A DNA stretch of 61,789 nt, taken from SCTD01 sp036675425. GTDB lineage: Bacteria > Actinomycetota > Actinomycetes > Mycobacteriales > SCTD01. The position numbers were made by a program, and so were the translations under genes. The stretch spans positions 1-61,789 of the forward strand of contig JAKFFB010000055.1 of NCBI GenBank assembly GCA_036675425.1, given 5' to 3'. The notes beneath the pieces are model-generated. The model saw nothing but the letters and a program-made list of their open reading frames with translations, had not been told where the DNA came from and did no database searches. Below are positions 1-7,706 of this stretch, in pieces; the stretch's first letter is position 1; the number at the start of each line of letters is the position of its first letter.

Positions 1-951
1 GGGCTGCGGCACCCGGGCGCGTCGGGCTGGGCGCTGCGCGGGGTCGACCTGTCCGTCGAGCCCGGCGAGGTGCTGGCGGTCGTCGGGCCGTCCGGCTCCG
101 GCAAGACCACCCTGCTGCGGCTGGTCTGCGGGCTGCTCGACCCGACGGAGGGCGAGGTCCGGATCGGCGGCGAGGACCAGGCGCGCGTGCCACCGGAGCG
201 GCGGCCCGTCGCCATGGTGTTCCAGGGGTTCGCGCTCTTCCCGCACCTCACCGTCGGTGAGAACCTCGGCTTCGGACTGCGGGTGCGCAAGGTCCGCAAG
301 GCCGAGCGGGCGGCGCGCGTCGAGCAGGTCGCCGCAGCCCTGGGCCTCACGGACCTGCTCGACCGGCAGCCCGTCGCGCTCTCCGGCGGCGAGCGGCAGC
401 GGGTCGCGCTGGGCCGCGCGCTGGTCCGCGACCCGGCCGTGTTCTGCCTCGACGAGCCGCTGTCCGCCCTCGACCCGCTGCTGCGCGCCGACGCGCGCCG
501 GGAGCTGGCCGGGCTGCTGCGCGCCGAGGGGCGCTGCGCCGTCTTCGTCACCCACGACCAGACCGAGGCGATGACCCTCGGCGACCGGGTCGCGGTGCTG
601 CGGTCGGGCCGGCTGGAGCAGGTCGACCGCCCCCGGGCGCTCTACGACCGGCCGGCCACGCCGTTCGTCGCGTCCTTCGTCGGCTCCCCGGCGATGAGCC
701 TGCTGGAGCGGCCGGACGGCCTGGTCGGCGTCCGCGCGGAGCACGTCCGGCTCGTTCCCGGCGACGACGCGCTCGTCTCCTCGGTGGAGGACCACGGGCA
801 CGAGACGCACGTCCTGCTGGACACCGTCGGGGGTCGGCTGGTCGCGAGAGTGCCTGCGGGGCAGGCGCCTTCGCCGGGCACTCGCACCGGCGTGCAGCTG
901 GGGCAGGTCGTCACGTGGCCCGGGACGCGCGCCGACCACGGGCTGGCATGA
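1..951 (+). CDS. Sugar-type ABC importer ATP-binding protein (5' partial)
   Basis: Cytoplasmic ATPase that powers an ABC importer. The gene begins before the window: its frame is open from base 1 and already encodes the segment ahead of Walker A (WALRGVDLSVEPGE). Visible in order are Walker A GPSGSGKTT, Q-loop FQGFALFPHLTV, signature LSGGERQRVALGRAL, Walker B FCLDEPLSALDP and the H-loop VTHDQTEAM, so the ATPase looks intact. The last ~100 residues (GVRAEHVRLVP) resemble the small TOBE domain of MalK/UgpC/PotA-type ATPases. Its TGA overlaps the permease ATG by 4 bases, so the two are co-translated. Substrate unknown: sugar is inferred from the family, and polyamine or iron importers share this ATPase architecture. 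Confidence 0.9.
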   Translation, partial: GLRHPGASGWALRGVDLSVEPGEVLAVVGPSGSGKTTLLRLVCGLLDPTEGEVRIGGEDQARVPPERRPVAMVFQGFALFPHLTVGENLGFGLRVRKVRKAERAARVEQVAAALGLTDLLDRQPVALSGGERQRVALGRALVRDPAVFCLDEPLSALDPLLRADARRELAGLLRAEGRCAVFVTHDQTEAMTLGDRVAVLRSGRLEQVDRPRALYDRPATPFVASFVGSPAMSLLERPDGLVGVRAEHVRLVPGDDALVSSVEDHGHETHVLLDTVGGRLVARVPAGQAPSPGTRTGVQLGQVVTWPGTRADHGLA

Positions 952-1838
952 GGCGCCCGGGCTACCGCACCGGGCTGCGGCTCATGCTGGCGCCCTTCCT
1001 GCTCGGCGCGCTCGTGCTGGTCGTCGTCCCCGCCGTCATGACCGCCGGTTTCGCCTTCACCCGCTACGACGGCCTCGCGCCGGCGGAGTTCGTCGGCTGG
1101 GACACCTACCGCGACCTGCTCGGCTACACCGAGCTGCGCCGATCCCTCGTGGCCACGGCCTTCTTCGTCGCGCTGGCCGTCCCGCTCCGGGTGCTGGGCG
1201 GCCTCGGGCTCGCCCTGCTGCTGAACCGCCGCTCCGCGCGGCTGGGTGCGACCGGACGCGTCGCGGCGTACGTCCCCACCGTCCTGCCGGACGCGGCCAC
1301 CGCGCTGATCTGGCTGTGGGTGGTGAACCCCGTCTACGGACCCCTCGCCGTGGTGCTCCAGGTGGGCACCGGCAGTCCGCTGCTCCTGGACCGGCTGGGC
1401 GCGCGGCTGACCATCGTCGCCATCGCCGTCTTCGCCCTCGGCGAGGGTTTCCTCGTCACCCTCGCGGCGCGGCGCGAGGTGCCGGAGGTCCTCTACGACG
1501 TGGGCCGGCTCGAGGGCGCCCGCGGGGTGGGGCTGTTCCGGCGGGTCACCCTGCCGATGCTCGCCCCGGTGCTCGGGCTGCTCACCGCCCGCGACCTCGT
1601 CGTGAGCATGCAGGTGACCGTCGTGCCGATCCTGCTGCTCACCCGCGGCGGGCCGCTCGGGGCGACCAAGACGCTGCCGTTCCTGGTCTACGAGAGGGGC
1701 TTCCGCGAGCTGCGCTTCGGCGACGCAGCCGCCCTGGCACTGCTGCTGTTCGTGCTCACCCTGCTGCTGGTCGCGGTGCAGTACCGGCTGCTCCGCCGCT
1801 GGCTGCGCGCGGGTGCCGTCAGCACGGGTGGGGCGTAG
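948..1838 (+). CDS. ABC importer inner-membrane permease (MalF/UgpA-like)
   Basis: Integral membrane subunit of the importer, 296 residues with about six predicted membrane segments. The cytoplasmic EAA loop that docks on the ATPase is visible (EGARGVGLFRRVTLPML), and the N-terminal segment LMLAPFLLGALVLVVVPAVM is typical of MalF/UgpA-like permeases. I chose ATG 948 because it overlaps the ATPase stop (ATGA); an in-frame GTG at 915 lies inside the ATPase gene. Importers of this class normally use two different permeases and a lipoprotein binding protein. None follows, because the next genes converge from the other strand, so the missing parts must lie upstream or elsewhere. Confidence 0.88.
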   Translation: MRRPGYRTGLRLMLAPFLLGALVLVVVPAVMTAGFAFTRYDGLAPAEFVGWDTYRDLLGYTELRRSLVATAFFVALAVPLRVLGGLGLALLLNRRSARLGATGRVAAYVPTVLPDAATALIWLWVVNPVYGPLAVVLQVGTGSPLLLDRLGARLTIVAIAVFALGEGFLVTLAARREVPEVLYDVGRLEGARGVGLFRRVTLPMLAPVLGLLTARDLVVSMQVTVVPILLLTRGGPLGATKTLPFLVYERGFRELRFGDAAALALLLFVLTLLLVAVQYRLLRRWLRAGAVSTGGA

Positions 1839-1839
1839 G

Positions 1840-2064
1840 TCAGCCGGTCCGCAGCTGGTCGAGCTCGGCGCGGAGCTCCTCGTTCTCGAGCATCAGCGCC
1901 ATCAGGCGCAGCCCGACCGGGTCGATCTGGCGCGGGACGACGTGAGGCGAGGGGACAGGCGGCACCGCGAGCTGCCGGACGGCCTGCGGCTGCTCGGGCA
2001 CGATCGTGAGCCGGCGCACGAGCGCGCTCGGGACGCCGTCGGGACGGATCGGCACAGGGCTCAC
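1840..2064 (-). CDS. Small uncharacterised protein, proline-rich with coiled-coil tail
   Basis: A 74-residue open frame 38 bases downstream of the EF-G-like gene and convergent with the permease, leaving one base between stops. I do not recognise the family. The first two thirds are proline- and arginine-rich (PIRPDGVPSALVRRLTIVPE); the last ~25 residues look like an amphipathic helix or short coiled coil (LMALMLENEELRAELDQLRTG without its ends). GTG 2064 is the likely start, with a purine-rich CGGGGG just ahead. The same frame stays open much further upstream across the EF-G gene, but that part is an out-of-frame shadow. It could be non-coding; composition and operon-like placement favour a real gene. 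Confidence 0.45.
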   Translation of the reverse strand: MSPVPIRPDGVPSALVRRLTIVPEQPQAVRQLAVPPVPSPHVVPRQIDPVGLRLMALMLENEELRAELDQLRTG

Positions 2065-2102
2065 CCCCCGACGATCGACAGGACCGCCGTCGATCTTGAG
2101 CG

Positions 2103-4223
2103 TCAGCGCGGGGCGGGCTCGAAGCCGAGCGGCCGTCGCGTGAACGAGCCGGTGCCGTGGGACACCCCGCGCAGCGCGGTCGCGTAGCCGATCAGCTCCG
2201 CCTCGGGCAGCTGGGCTCGTACGACGCTGCGCTCGTCGTCCTCGGGATCGGTGTCGTTGCCGGTCACCCTCGCGCGCCGACCTGAGAGGTCGCTCATGAC
2301 CGTGCCGACGAACGCCGTCGGGACGTGCACCTCGACGTCGCACCAGGGCTCGAGAACCAGGGTCCCGGCGGCCGCCGCGGCCTCGCGCAGCCCCAGCGCC
2401 CCGGCGGCCTGGAAGGCCGCGTCCGAGGAGTCCACCGAGTGCGCCTTGCCGTCCACGAGGACGATCGACAGGTCGACCAGCGGCCGGCCGTCGACCACGC
2501 CCCGCTCGGCCTGCGTCCGGACGCCCTTCTCGACGCTGCCGTGGAAGGTCGACGGCACCGCGCCGCCGACCACGCGCTGCTCGAAGACGATGCCCGAGCC
2601 GGGCTCGCCGGGGGAGACCTCGAGCACCACCACGGCGTACTGGCCGTGGCCGCCGGACTGCTTGACGTGCCGCCCCGTCACGGTGGCCGGCTTGGCGAGC
2701 GTCTCGCGCAGCGCCACGACCACCTCGGGGGTCTGCACGTCGACGCCGTGCCGGCCGCGGAGCCGCTCCAGCAGCACGTCCGCGTGCCCAGGTCCCATGC
2801 ACCAGAGCAGCTGCTGGCCGGTGTCGACCCGGCGCTCGAGGCGCACCGTCGGGTCCTCCGCGACGATCCGGGCAAGCCCCGTCGCGAGCCGCTCCTCGTC
2901 GGCCCGGCTCGACGCCGCGACGGCGACGGGCAGCTGCGGCTCGGGCAGCACCCAGGGCGCCATCAGCATCGGGTCGTCCTTGGCCGACAGGGTGTCGCCC
3001 GTCTCCGCGGAGCTCAGCTTGCTCACCGCGCAGATGTCGCCGGCGGGGCAGGTCGCGACGGACCGGAGCGAGCCGCCCAGGGGCGAGCTCAGCGGGCCGA
3101 CCCGCTCGTCGACGTCGTGGTCCGGGTGGTCCTCGCGGTGCCACGGCCCGCCGGCGCCGTGACCCGACACGTGCACCGCCGTGTCCGGTCGCAGGGTGCC
3201 GCTGAAGACGCGGACGTAGGACACCCGCCCGACGTACGGGTCGGTGGTCGTCTTGACGACCTCCGCCACCAGCGGGCCGTCCGGGTCGCAGCTGATGGGG
3301 GCGACCGGCGAGCCGTCCGGGCGGGTCACCGGCGGGCAGGGGTGCTCGAGCGGCGACGGGAAGCCCTGCGCCAGCAGGTCGAGCAGCTCCTGGACGCCCA
3401 CCCCGGACAGCGGCGCCACGGGCAGCGCCGGGTGGAAGTGGCCGCGGGCGACGGCGGTCTCGAGGTCGCCGACCAGCACGCCCGGGTCGATCTCCTCGCC
3501 GCCGAGGTAGCGGTCGAGGAGCGTCTCGTCCTCGCTCTCGGCGATGACCCCCTCGATCAGCTCGCCGCGCAGGTCGCCCACCAGCGCCAGGTGCTCGTCG
3601 TCCGGGTCGCGCTCGACCCGCTCGCCGGAGGAGAAGTCCACGACGCGCAGGTCGAGCAGCCGGATCAGCCCGGCGACCGTGCCGTCGTCGTCGTGCATCG
3701 GCAGGCTGAGCGGGAGGACGCCGTCCGAGAGCAGCCGCTGGCAGAGCGCCACGGCCTCGTCGAAGTCCGCGCGGGCGCGGTCCAGCTGGGTCACGACGAC
3801 GGCCCGGGGCATGCCCACCGCCTCGCACTCGGCCCACAGCTGGGCCGTCACGGCGTCCAGCCCGCCGACGGCGGACACGACGAACAGCGCCGCGTCGGCC
3901 GCGCGCAGCCCCGCCCGCAGCTCGCCGACGAAGTCCGCCCCACCGGGGGTGTCCAGCAGGTTGACCTTGACGTCCGCGTGCTCGAGGGGGGCGACGGCGA
4001 GCGACACCGAGTGGCCGAGCCGCTGCTCGACCTCGTCGCTGTCGGTCGTCGTGGTGCCGTCCGCGACGTCGCCCGCCCGCGCGATCGCGCCGGCGTGCGC
4101 CAGCAGGGCCTCGACGAGGGTGGTCTTGCCGGCACCGGTGTGCCCGACCACGGCCACGTTGCGCACGGACTTCGGGTCGCGCGGCTCCGGGGCGGTGCCG
4201 GCGTCGGCTCGTGGACTGCGCAC
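2103..4223 (-). CDS. EF-G-like translational GTPase (EF-G2 type paralogue)
   Basis: Cytoplasmic GTPase of the elongation factor G family, 706 residues. This is the divergent EF-G-like paralogue of actinobacteria, not the fusA of the str operon. P-loop GHTGAGKTT and G3 DTPGGADF are clear. The G4 motif, normally NKxD, reads TQLD, so the guanine-contacting Asn and Lys are both replaced. Domains II to V follow, with a domain IV signature around GRHVKQSGGHGQYAVV. I chose GTG 4223 because AGGAGG lies 4 bases upstream and the protein then begins close to the G domain; extending to ATG 4376 adds an arginine/proline-rich stretch that runs through the palindrome at 4311-4363. The exact role of this paralogue is not established. 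Confidence 0.85.
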   Translation of the reverse strand: MRSPRADAGTAPEPRDPKSVRNVAVVGHTGAGKTTLVEALLAHAGAIARAGDVADGTTTTDSDEVEQRLGHSVSLAVAPLEHADVKVNLLDTPGGADFVGELRAGLRAADAALFVVSAVGGLDAVTAQLWAECEAVGMPRAVVVTQLDRARADFDEAVALCQRLLSDGVLPLSLPMHDDDGTVAGLIRLLDLRVVDFSSGERVERDPDDEHLALVGDLRGELIEGVIAESEDETLLDRYLGGEEIDPGVLVGDLETAVARGHFHPALPVAPLSGVGVQELLDLLAQGFPSPLEHPCPPVTRPDGSPVAPISCDPDGPLVAEVVKTTTDPYVGRVSYVRVFSGTLRPDTAVHVSGHGAGGPWHREDHPDHDVDERVGPLSSPLGGSLRSVATCPAGDICAVSKLSSAETGDTLSAKDDPMLMAPWVLPEPQLPVAVAASSRADEERLATGLARIVAEDPTVRLERRVDTGQQLLWCMGPGHADVLLERLRGRHGVDVQTPEVVVALRETLAKPATVTGRHVKQSGGHGQYAVVVLEVSPGEPGSGIVFEQRVVGGAVPSTFHGSVEKGVRTQAERGVVDGRPLVDLSIVLVDGKAHSVDSSDAAFQAAGALGLREAAAAAGTLVLEPWCDVEVHVPTAFVGTVMSDLSGRRARVTGNDTDPEDDERSVVRAQLPEAELIGYATALRGVSHGTGSFTRRPLGFEPAPR

Positions 4224-4310
4224 TGGTCCTCCTGTCGTCCGCCGCCCGGTGGACCCGGGGGCGGGCGGCCAGCCTGCCGTCGGACGCGCTCTGGGACAAG
4301 GGACCGACGT

Positions 4311-4363
4311 CCTTGCGTCATGCCCAGAGGAGCGCTCGCCCGCGGGCTGAGCATGACGCAAGG
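4311..4363. repeat. Long intergenic palindrome, family 1, copy A
   Basis: Perfect 13-base arms CCTTGCGTCATGC (4311-4323) and GCATGACGCAAGG (4351-4363), extended inward by CAG/CTG after one mismatch. It lies between the divergent EF-G-like and PI-phosphate synthase genes. A second copy at 61600-61651 matches in the arms and in the adjoining CAG.GGAGC segment, so this is a repeated element and not a chance hairpin. It is too far upstream and has no T-run to be a terminator for either gene. Confidence 0.75.
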
Positions 4364-4384
4364 GGAGGAGGGGCACGACCCCGC

Positions 4385-4390
4385 TATCGT
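4385..4390 (+). promoter_or_regulatory. -10 box of a leaderless promoter for the PIM lipid operon
   Basis: TATCGT followed by 6 bases and then ATG 4397. In actinobacteria this spacing places transcription initiation at the start codon itself. No Shine-Dalgarno sequence precedes the gene, in agreement. Confidence 0.6.
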
Positions 4391-4396
4391 TCGCGG

Positions 4397-5005
4397 ATGC
4401 TCAACCTGCGCGTGCGCCCTGCGCTCGGCCGTCTGGTCGACCCGGTCGCCGCCGCCCTGCTGCGCACGGGTGTCACCCCCGACGCGGTCACGGTGGCCGG
4501 CACGCTCGGCGTGGTGCTCGGAGCGCTGGTCTTCTTCCCGCGCGGGATGATGTTCACCGGCACAGCGGTCGTCTTCTTCTTCGTCCTCACCGACCTGCTC
4601 GACGGCACGATGGCCCGGATGCGGGGGACCAGCGGGAAGTTCGGCGCCTGGCTCGACTCGACCTGCGACCGGATCGCCGACGCGGCGATCTTCGGCGGGC
4701 TGGTGCTGTGGTTCACCGGCGACGGCGACTCCCCGACGATGGCCGCCGTCGCGCTGTTCTGCCTGGTGGCCGGCGGTGTCGTCAGCTACGCCAAGGCTCG
4801 CGCCGAGGGGCTGGGCCTGCGCTGCGACGTCGGCCTGGCCGAGCGGGCGGAGCGGCTGATCCTCGTCCTGGCCGGGACGCTGCTCGCCGGCCTCGGCCTC
4901 GACGTGGCGCTCGACGTGCTGCTCTGGGTGCTCGCCGCCGCCTCCGCGGTCACCGTCGTCCAGCGGCTGGTGGAGGTCCGCCGCCAGGCGGCCCTCGCCG
5001 AGTAG
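4397..5005 (+). CDS. pgsA: CDP-alcohol phosphatidyltransferase, PI-phosphate synthase type
   Basis: Membrane enzyme predicted to transfer the phosphatidyl group of CDP-diacylglycerol to inositol 1-phosphate, giving PI-phosphate, the precursor of PI and PIMs. 202 residues, several membrane segments. The full CDP-alcohol signature is present: DLLDGTMAR, then G after 8 residues, and then AWLDSTCD, matching D-x2-D-G-x2-A-R-x8-G-x3-D-x3-D. The substrate assignment comes from context: it is followed without a gap by the PIM acyltransferase and pimA, the order known from mycobacteria and Streptomyces. ATG 4397 is set by the leaderless promoter. The stop TAG shares a base with the next GTG. Confidence 0.9.
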   Translation: MLNLRVRPALGRLVDPVAAALLRTGVTPDAVTVAGTLGVVLGALVFFPRGMMFTGTAVVFFFVLTDLLDGTMARMRGTSGKFGAWLDSTCDRIADAAIFGGLVLWFTGDGDSPTMAAVALFCLVAGGVVSYAKARAEGLGLRCDVGLAERAERLILVLAGTLLAGLGLDVALDVLLWVLAAASAVTVVQRLVEVRRQAALAE

Positions 5006-5898
5006 TGCCCGCTCTCCCTGCCGCCGTCGCCGGCCTGCTGACCGGCCGCGCGACCGACGCCGCCTACGCCAGCGGCTGGGCGCTCGTCCGGGCGCTGCCG
5101 GAGCCCGTGGCGCAGCGGCTCTTCCGGGCCGGCGCCGACCTGGCCCACCGCCGCGGTGGCAAGGCGGTCGACCGGCTGCGCAGCAACCTGGTCCGCGTCG
5201 CCCCCGACCGCGATCCGGAGGCGCTCACCCGCGATGCGCTCCGGTCGTACGCCCGCTACTGGTGCGAGGTCTTCCGCCTGCCCGTGACGTCGACCGAGCG
5301 CGTCGTCTCCGGCATGCGCACGGTCAACGAGGAGCTGTTCCGCTCGGCGACCTCGTCCGTGCGCGGGACGGTGCTCGCGCTGCCGCACAGCGGCAACTGG
5401 GACCACGCAGGTGCCTGGTGCGGCGCGACGGGGGTGCGCTTCACGACGGTCGCCGAGCGGCTGAAGCCGGAGTCGCTCTACGACCGCTTCGTGGAGTTCC
5501 GGGAGTCGCTCGGCATGGAGGTGCTGCCGCTGACCGGCGGCGACCGGCCGCCGTTCGACGTGCTCGTCGAGCGGCTGGAGGGGGGCGGCACGCTCTGCCT
5601 GCTCGCCGACCGGGACCTGTCGGCGCGCGGCGTCGACGTGCAGTTCTTCGGCGCGACCGCGCGGATGCCCGCGGGCCCGGCGACGCTGGCGCTGCGCACC
5701 GGGGCGGCGCTCATCCCCGTGTCGCTGTGCTTCCTCGACGACGGCTGGCAGGTGACCTTCCACCCGGAGGTCGAGCACACCGACGTGCCGACCATGACGC
5801 AGGCGGTCGCCGACGCGTTCGCCCAGGGGATCGCCGAGCACCCGCAGGACTGGCACATGCTCCAGCGGCTGTGGCTCGACGACCTGGTGCCGCGATGA
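5005..5898 (+). CDS. Phosphatidylinositol mannoside acyltransferase
   Basis: Predicted membrane-associated acyltransferase that adds a fatty acyl chain to the mannose of PIM1/PIM2 (the Rv2611c/PatA role in mycobacteria). 297 residues, close to the family length, LpxL/HtrB-like fold. The catalytic HxxxxD motif is intact as HSGNWD (His128, Asp133), and PAGPATLALRTGAALIPV fits the later acyltransferase motif. Start GTG 5005 overlaps the previous stop (TAGTG), so translation is coupled. Its own stop overlaps the pimA ATG (ATGA). Confidence 0.9.
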   Translation: MPALPAAVAGLLTGRATDAAYASGWALVRALPEPVAQRLFRAGADLAHRRGGKAVDRLRSNLVRVAPDRDPEALTRDALRSYARYWCEVFRLPVTSTERVVSGMRTVNEELFRSATSSVRGTVLALPHSGNWDHAGAWCGATGVRFTTVAERLKPESLYDRFVEFRESLGMEVLPLTGGDRPPFDVLVERLEGGGTLCLLADRDLSARGVDVQFFGATARMPAGPATLALRTGAALIPVSLCFLDDGWQVTFHPEVEHTDVPTMTQAVADAFAQGIAEHPQDWHMLQRLWLDDLVPR

Positions 5899-7151
5899 AG
5901 CGCACGCTCCGCATCGGCATCGCCTGCCCGTACACCTGGGACGTCCCCGGTGGCGTCCAGGCGCACGTCCGCGACCTGGCCGAGCACCTCATCGCGCTCG
6001 GTCATGAGGTGTCCGTGCTCAGCCCCGTGGACGACCCCGACGAGGCCGACCTCCCGTCGTACGTCGTGCCGGCCGGGCGCGCCGTTCCCGTGCCCTACAA
6101 CGGATCGGTGGCGCGGCTGGTCTTCGGCCCGCTGTCGCTGGCCCGGACCCGTCGCTGGGTCCGGGAGGGTCGCTTCGACGTGCTGCACGTGCACGAGCCG
6201 ACCGTGCCGAGCGTGTCGATGCTGGCCTGCTTCGCCGCCCAGGGGCCCATCGTCGCGACCTTCCACACCGCGACGGCGCGCAGCCGCGCGCTGCAGGTCT
6301 TCGGCACCGCGCTGCAGCCGGCGCTGGAGAAGGTCACCGGGCGCATCGCCGTGTCGCCGGCTGCCCGGCGCGTCGTGGTGGAGCACCTGGGCGGTGACGC
6401 CGTCCTCATCCCGAACGGCGTCGACGTCGCCCGCTTCGAGGGCGCGAAGCCGCTCGACGACCGGCCCGCCGGACCGACCGTCGTCTTCCTCGGCCGCATC
6501 GACGAGCAGCGCAAGGGCCTCGCCGTCCTGCTGGAGGCCCTTCCCGAGCTGGTCAGCCTGGTGCCCGACGTGCGCCTGCTGGTGGCCGGTCCGGGCGACG
6601 CCGACGACGTGCGCGAGGCGGTGCCCGCATCGCTGCGCGACCGGGTCGAGCTGCTCGGGCTGGTGAGCGAGCAGGACAAGCCCCGGGTCTTCGCGAGCGG
6701 CGACGTCTACTGCGCCCCCAACACCCACGGCGAGTCCTTCGGCATCGTGCTGGTCGAGGCGATGGCGGCGGGCACGCCCGTCGTGGCGAGCGACCTCGAG
6801 GCCTTCCGGCGGGTGCTGCGCGACGGCGAGGCAGGGGTCCTCGTGCCGGTCCGTGACGCCGGCGCGCTCGCGACCGCCCTCGGTGCGCTGCTGCTGGACG
6901 CTCCCCGGCGCGAGCGGCTCGCCGCCGCCGGTCGCCGGGCGGTCCGCGCCTACGACTGGGAGAGCGTCACGCGCTCGATCGTCGAGGTGTACGAGACCGT
7001 GGCTCTGGCCGTTCCGGTCGCGGTCGACCCGACGCTCGAGGCGGCGCTCGCGCAGAGCGACGAGGTCGACGGCGCCGACGACGACGCCGGCCGGCTGGTC
7101 ACCACCCTCCGCCGCTGGATGGCCGAGCTGCCCGGTCGGGGCAGCGCGTGA
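5895..7151 (+). CDS. pimA: Phosphatidyl-myo-inositol mannosyltransferase PimA
   Basis: GT-B (GT4) glycosyltransferase that transfers mannose from GDP-mannose to phosphatidylinositol at the inner face of the membrane, the first committed step to PIMs. N-terminal glycine loop IACPYTWDVPGGVQAHV is characteristic of PimA; the EX7E donor motif appears as ESFGIVLVE. At 418 residues it is longer than the ~380-residue mycobacterial enzyme because of an acidic C-terminal tail after the last helix (DEVDGADDDAG). Start ATG 5895 overlaps the acyltransferase stop. The next gene also overlaps (GTGA), so four genes form one unit. Confidence 0.93.
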   Translation: MKRTLRIGIACPYTWDVPGGVQAHVRDLAEHLIALGHEVSVLSPVDDPDEADLPSYVVPAGRAVPVPYNGSVARLVFGPLSLARTRRWVREGRFDVLHVHEPTVPSVSMLACFAAQGPIVATFHTATARSRALQVFGTALQPALEKVTGRIAVSPAARRVVVEHLGGDAVLIPNGVDVARFEGAKPLDDRPAGPTVVFLGRIDEQRKGLAVLLEALPELVSLVPDVRLLVAGPGDADDVREAVPASLRDRVELLGLVSEQDKPRVFASGDVYCAPNTHGESFGIVLVEAMAAGTPVVASDLEAFRRVLRDGEAGVLVPVRDAGALATALGALLLDAPRRERLAAAGRRAVRAYDWESVTRSIVEVYETVALAVPVAVDPTLEAALAQSDEVDGADDDAGRLVTTLRRWMAELPGRGSA

Positions 7152-7642
7152 CCAGCGTCCTGGTCGTCCTGGCCGTCGCGTTCCTGCTCGGCTTCTACGT
7201 CACCTGGACCGCGGGCCGGCTGGACCGGCTGCACGCCCGGGTGGACGCCTCCTGGGCGGCGCTCGACGCGCAGCTGGTGCGCCGCGCCGCGGCAGCCCGT
7301 GCGGTCGCGGCGCACCTCGAGGACCCGCGCACCGCGGCGCAGCTCGACAGCGCTGCCTCGGCCGCCCTCGACGGCGGGGTCGCGGACCGCGAGGGCCTCG
7401 AGAACGACCTGTCCCGCGCGCTCAAGGCAGCGCTCCCGCTGCTGGTCCACGACGACGCGGGGGAGGCGGCGCGCGCCGAGCTGGAGACCGCGTCGACCCG
7501 CGTCGGGCTGGCCCGCTCGTTCCACAACCACGCCGTCAAGGACACCCGAGCGGTCCGGCTGCGGCGGATGCCGCGGGCCCTGCGCCTGGCCGGCCACCGC
7601 GAGCTGCCGCTGTTCTTCGAGATCGACGACACGGCCATCTAG
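7148..7642 (+). CDS. LemA-like membrane-anchored protein
   Basis: 164 residues: one N-terminal membrane helix (VLVVLAVAFLLGFYV) and then a helical domain. The pattern LHARVDASWAALDAQLVRRA, the conserved SFHNHAVKDTRAVRLRRMP and a C-terminal PLFFEID resemble the LemA family helical bundle (family match by eye only). LemA proteins have no firmly established function. GTG 7148 overlaps the pimA stop by 4 bases, so it is co-expressed with PIM synthesis. A similar gene is often seen next to pimA in actinobacteria; a role in the envelope is inference. Confidence 0.65.
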   Translation: MTSVLVVLAVAFLLGFYVTWTAGRLDRLHARVDASWAALDAQLVRRAAAARAVAAHLEDPRTAAQLDSAASAALDGGVADREGLENDLSRALKAALPLLVHDDAGEAARAELETASTRVGLARSFHNHAVKDTRAVRLRRMPRALRLAGHRELPLFFEIDDTAI

Positions 7643-7693
7643 TCCTGACGCCGCTCTTGGGCGGTTCTGCAGGGGTGCGCCCGGATCGGCACG

Positions 7694-7699
7694 TAGCGT
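7694..7699 (+). promoter_or_regulatory. -10 box of a leaderless promoter (DUF3048 gene)
   Basis: TAGCGT, then 7 bases, then GTG 7707. The spacing puts the transcript start at the first base of the GTG, and no ribosome-binding site is present. It separates this gene from the PIM operon, which ends at 7642. Confidence 0.6.
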
Positions 7700-7706
7700 G
7701 GGTCGC

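Noticed and set aside
1840..4299. 819-codon minus-strand frame across the EF-G-like gene
   Set aside because: Arg/Gly/Ala-rich shadow of the EF-G gene in another frame; only its last 74 codons, beyond the EF-G stop, look like a real gene.
5793..5807. ATGACGCAGGCGG inside the PIM acyltransferase gene as a third copy of palindrome family 1
   Set aside because: Only half an arm, no inverted partner, and within conserved coding sequence; chance match.
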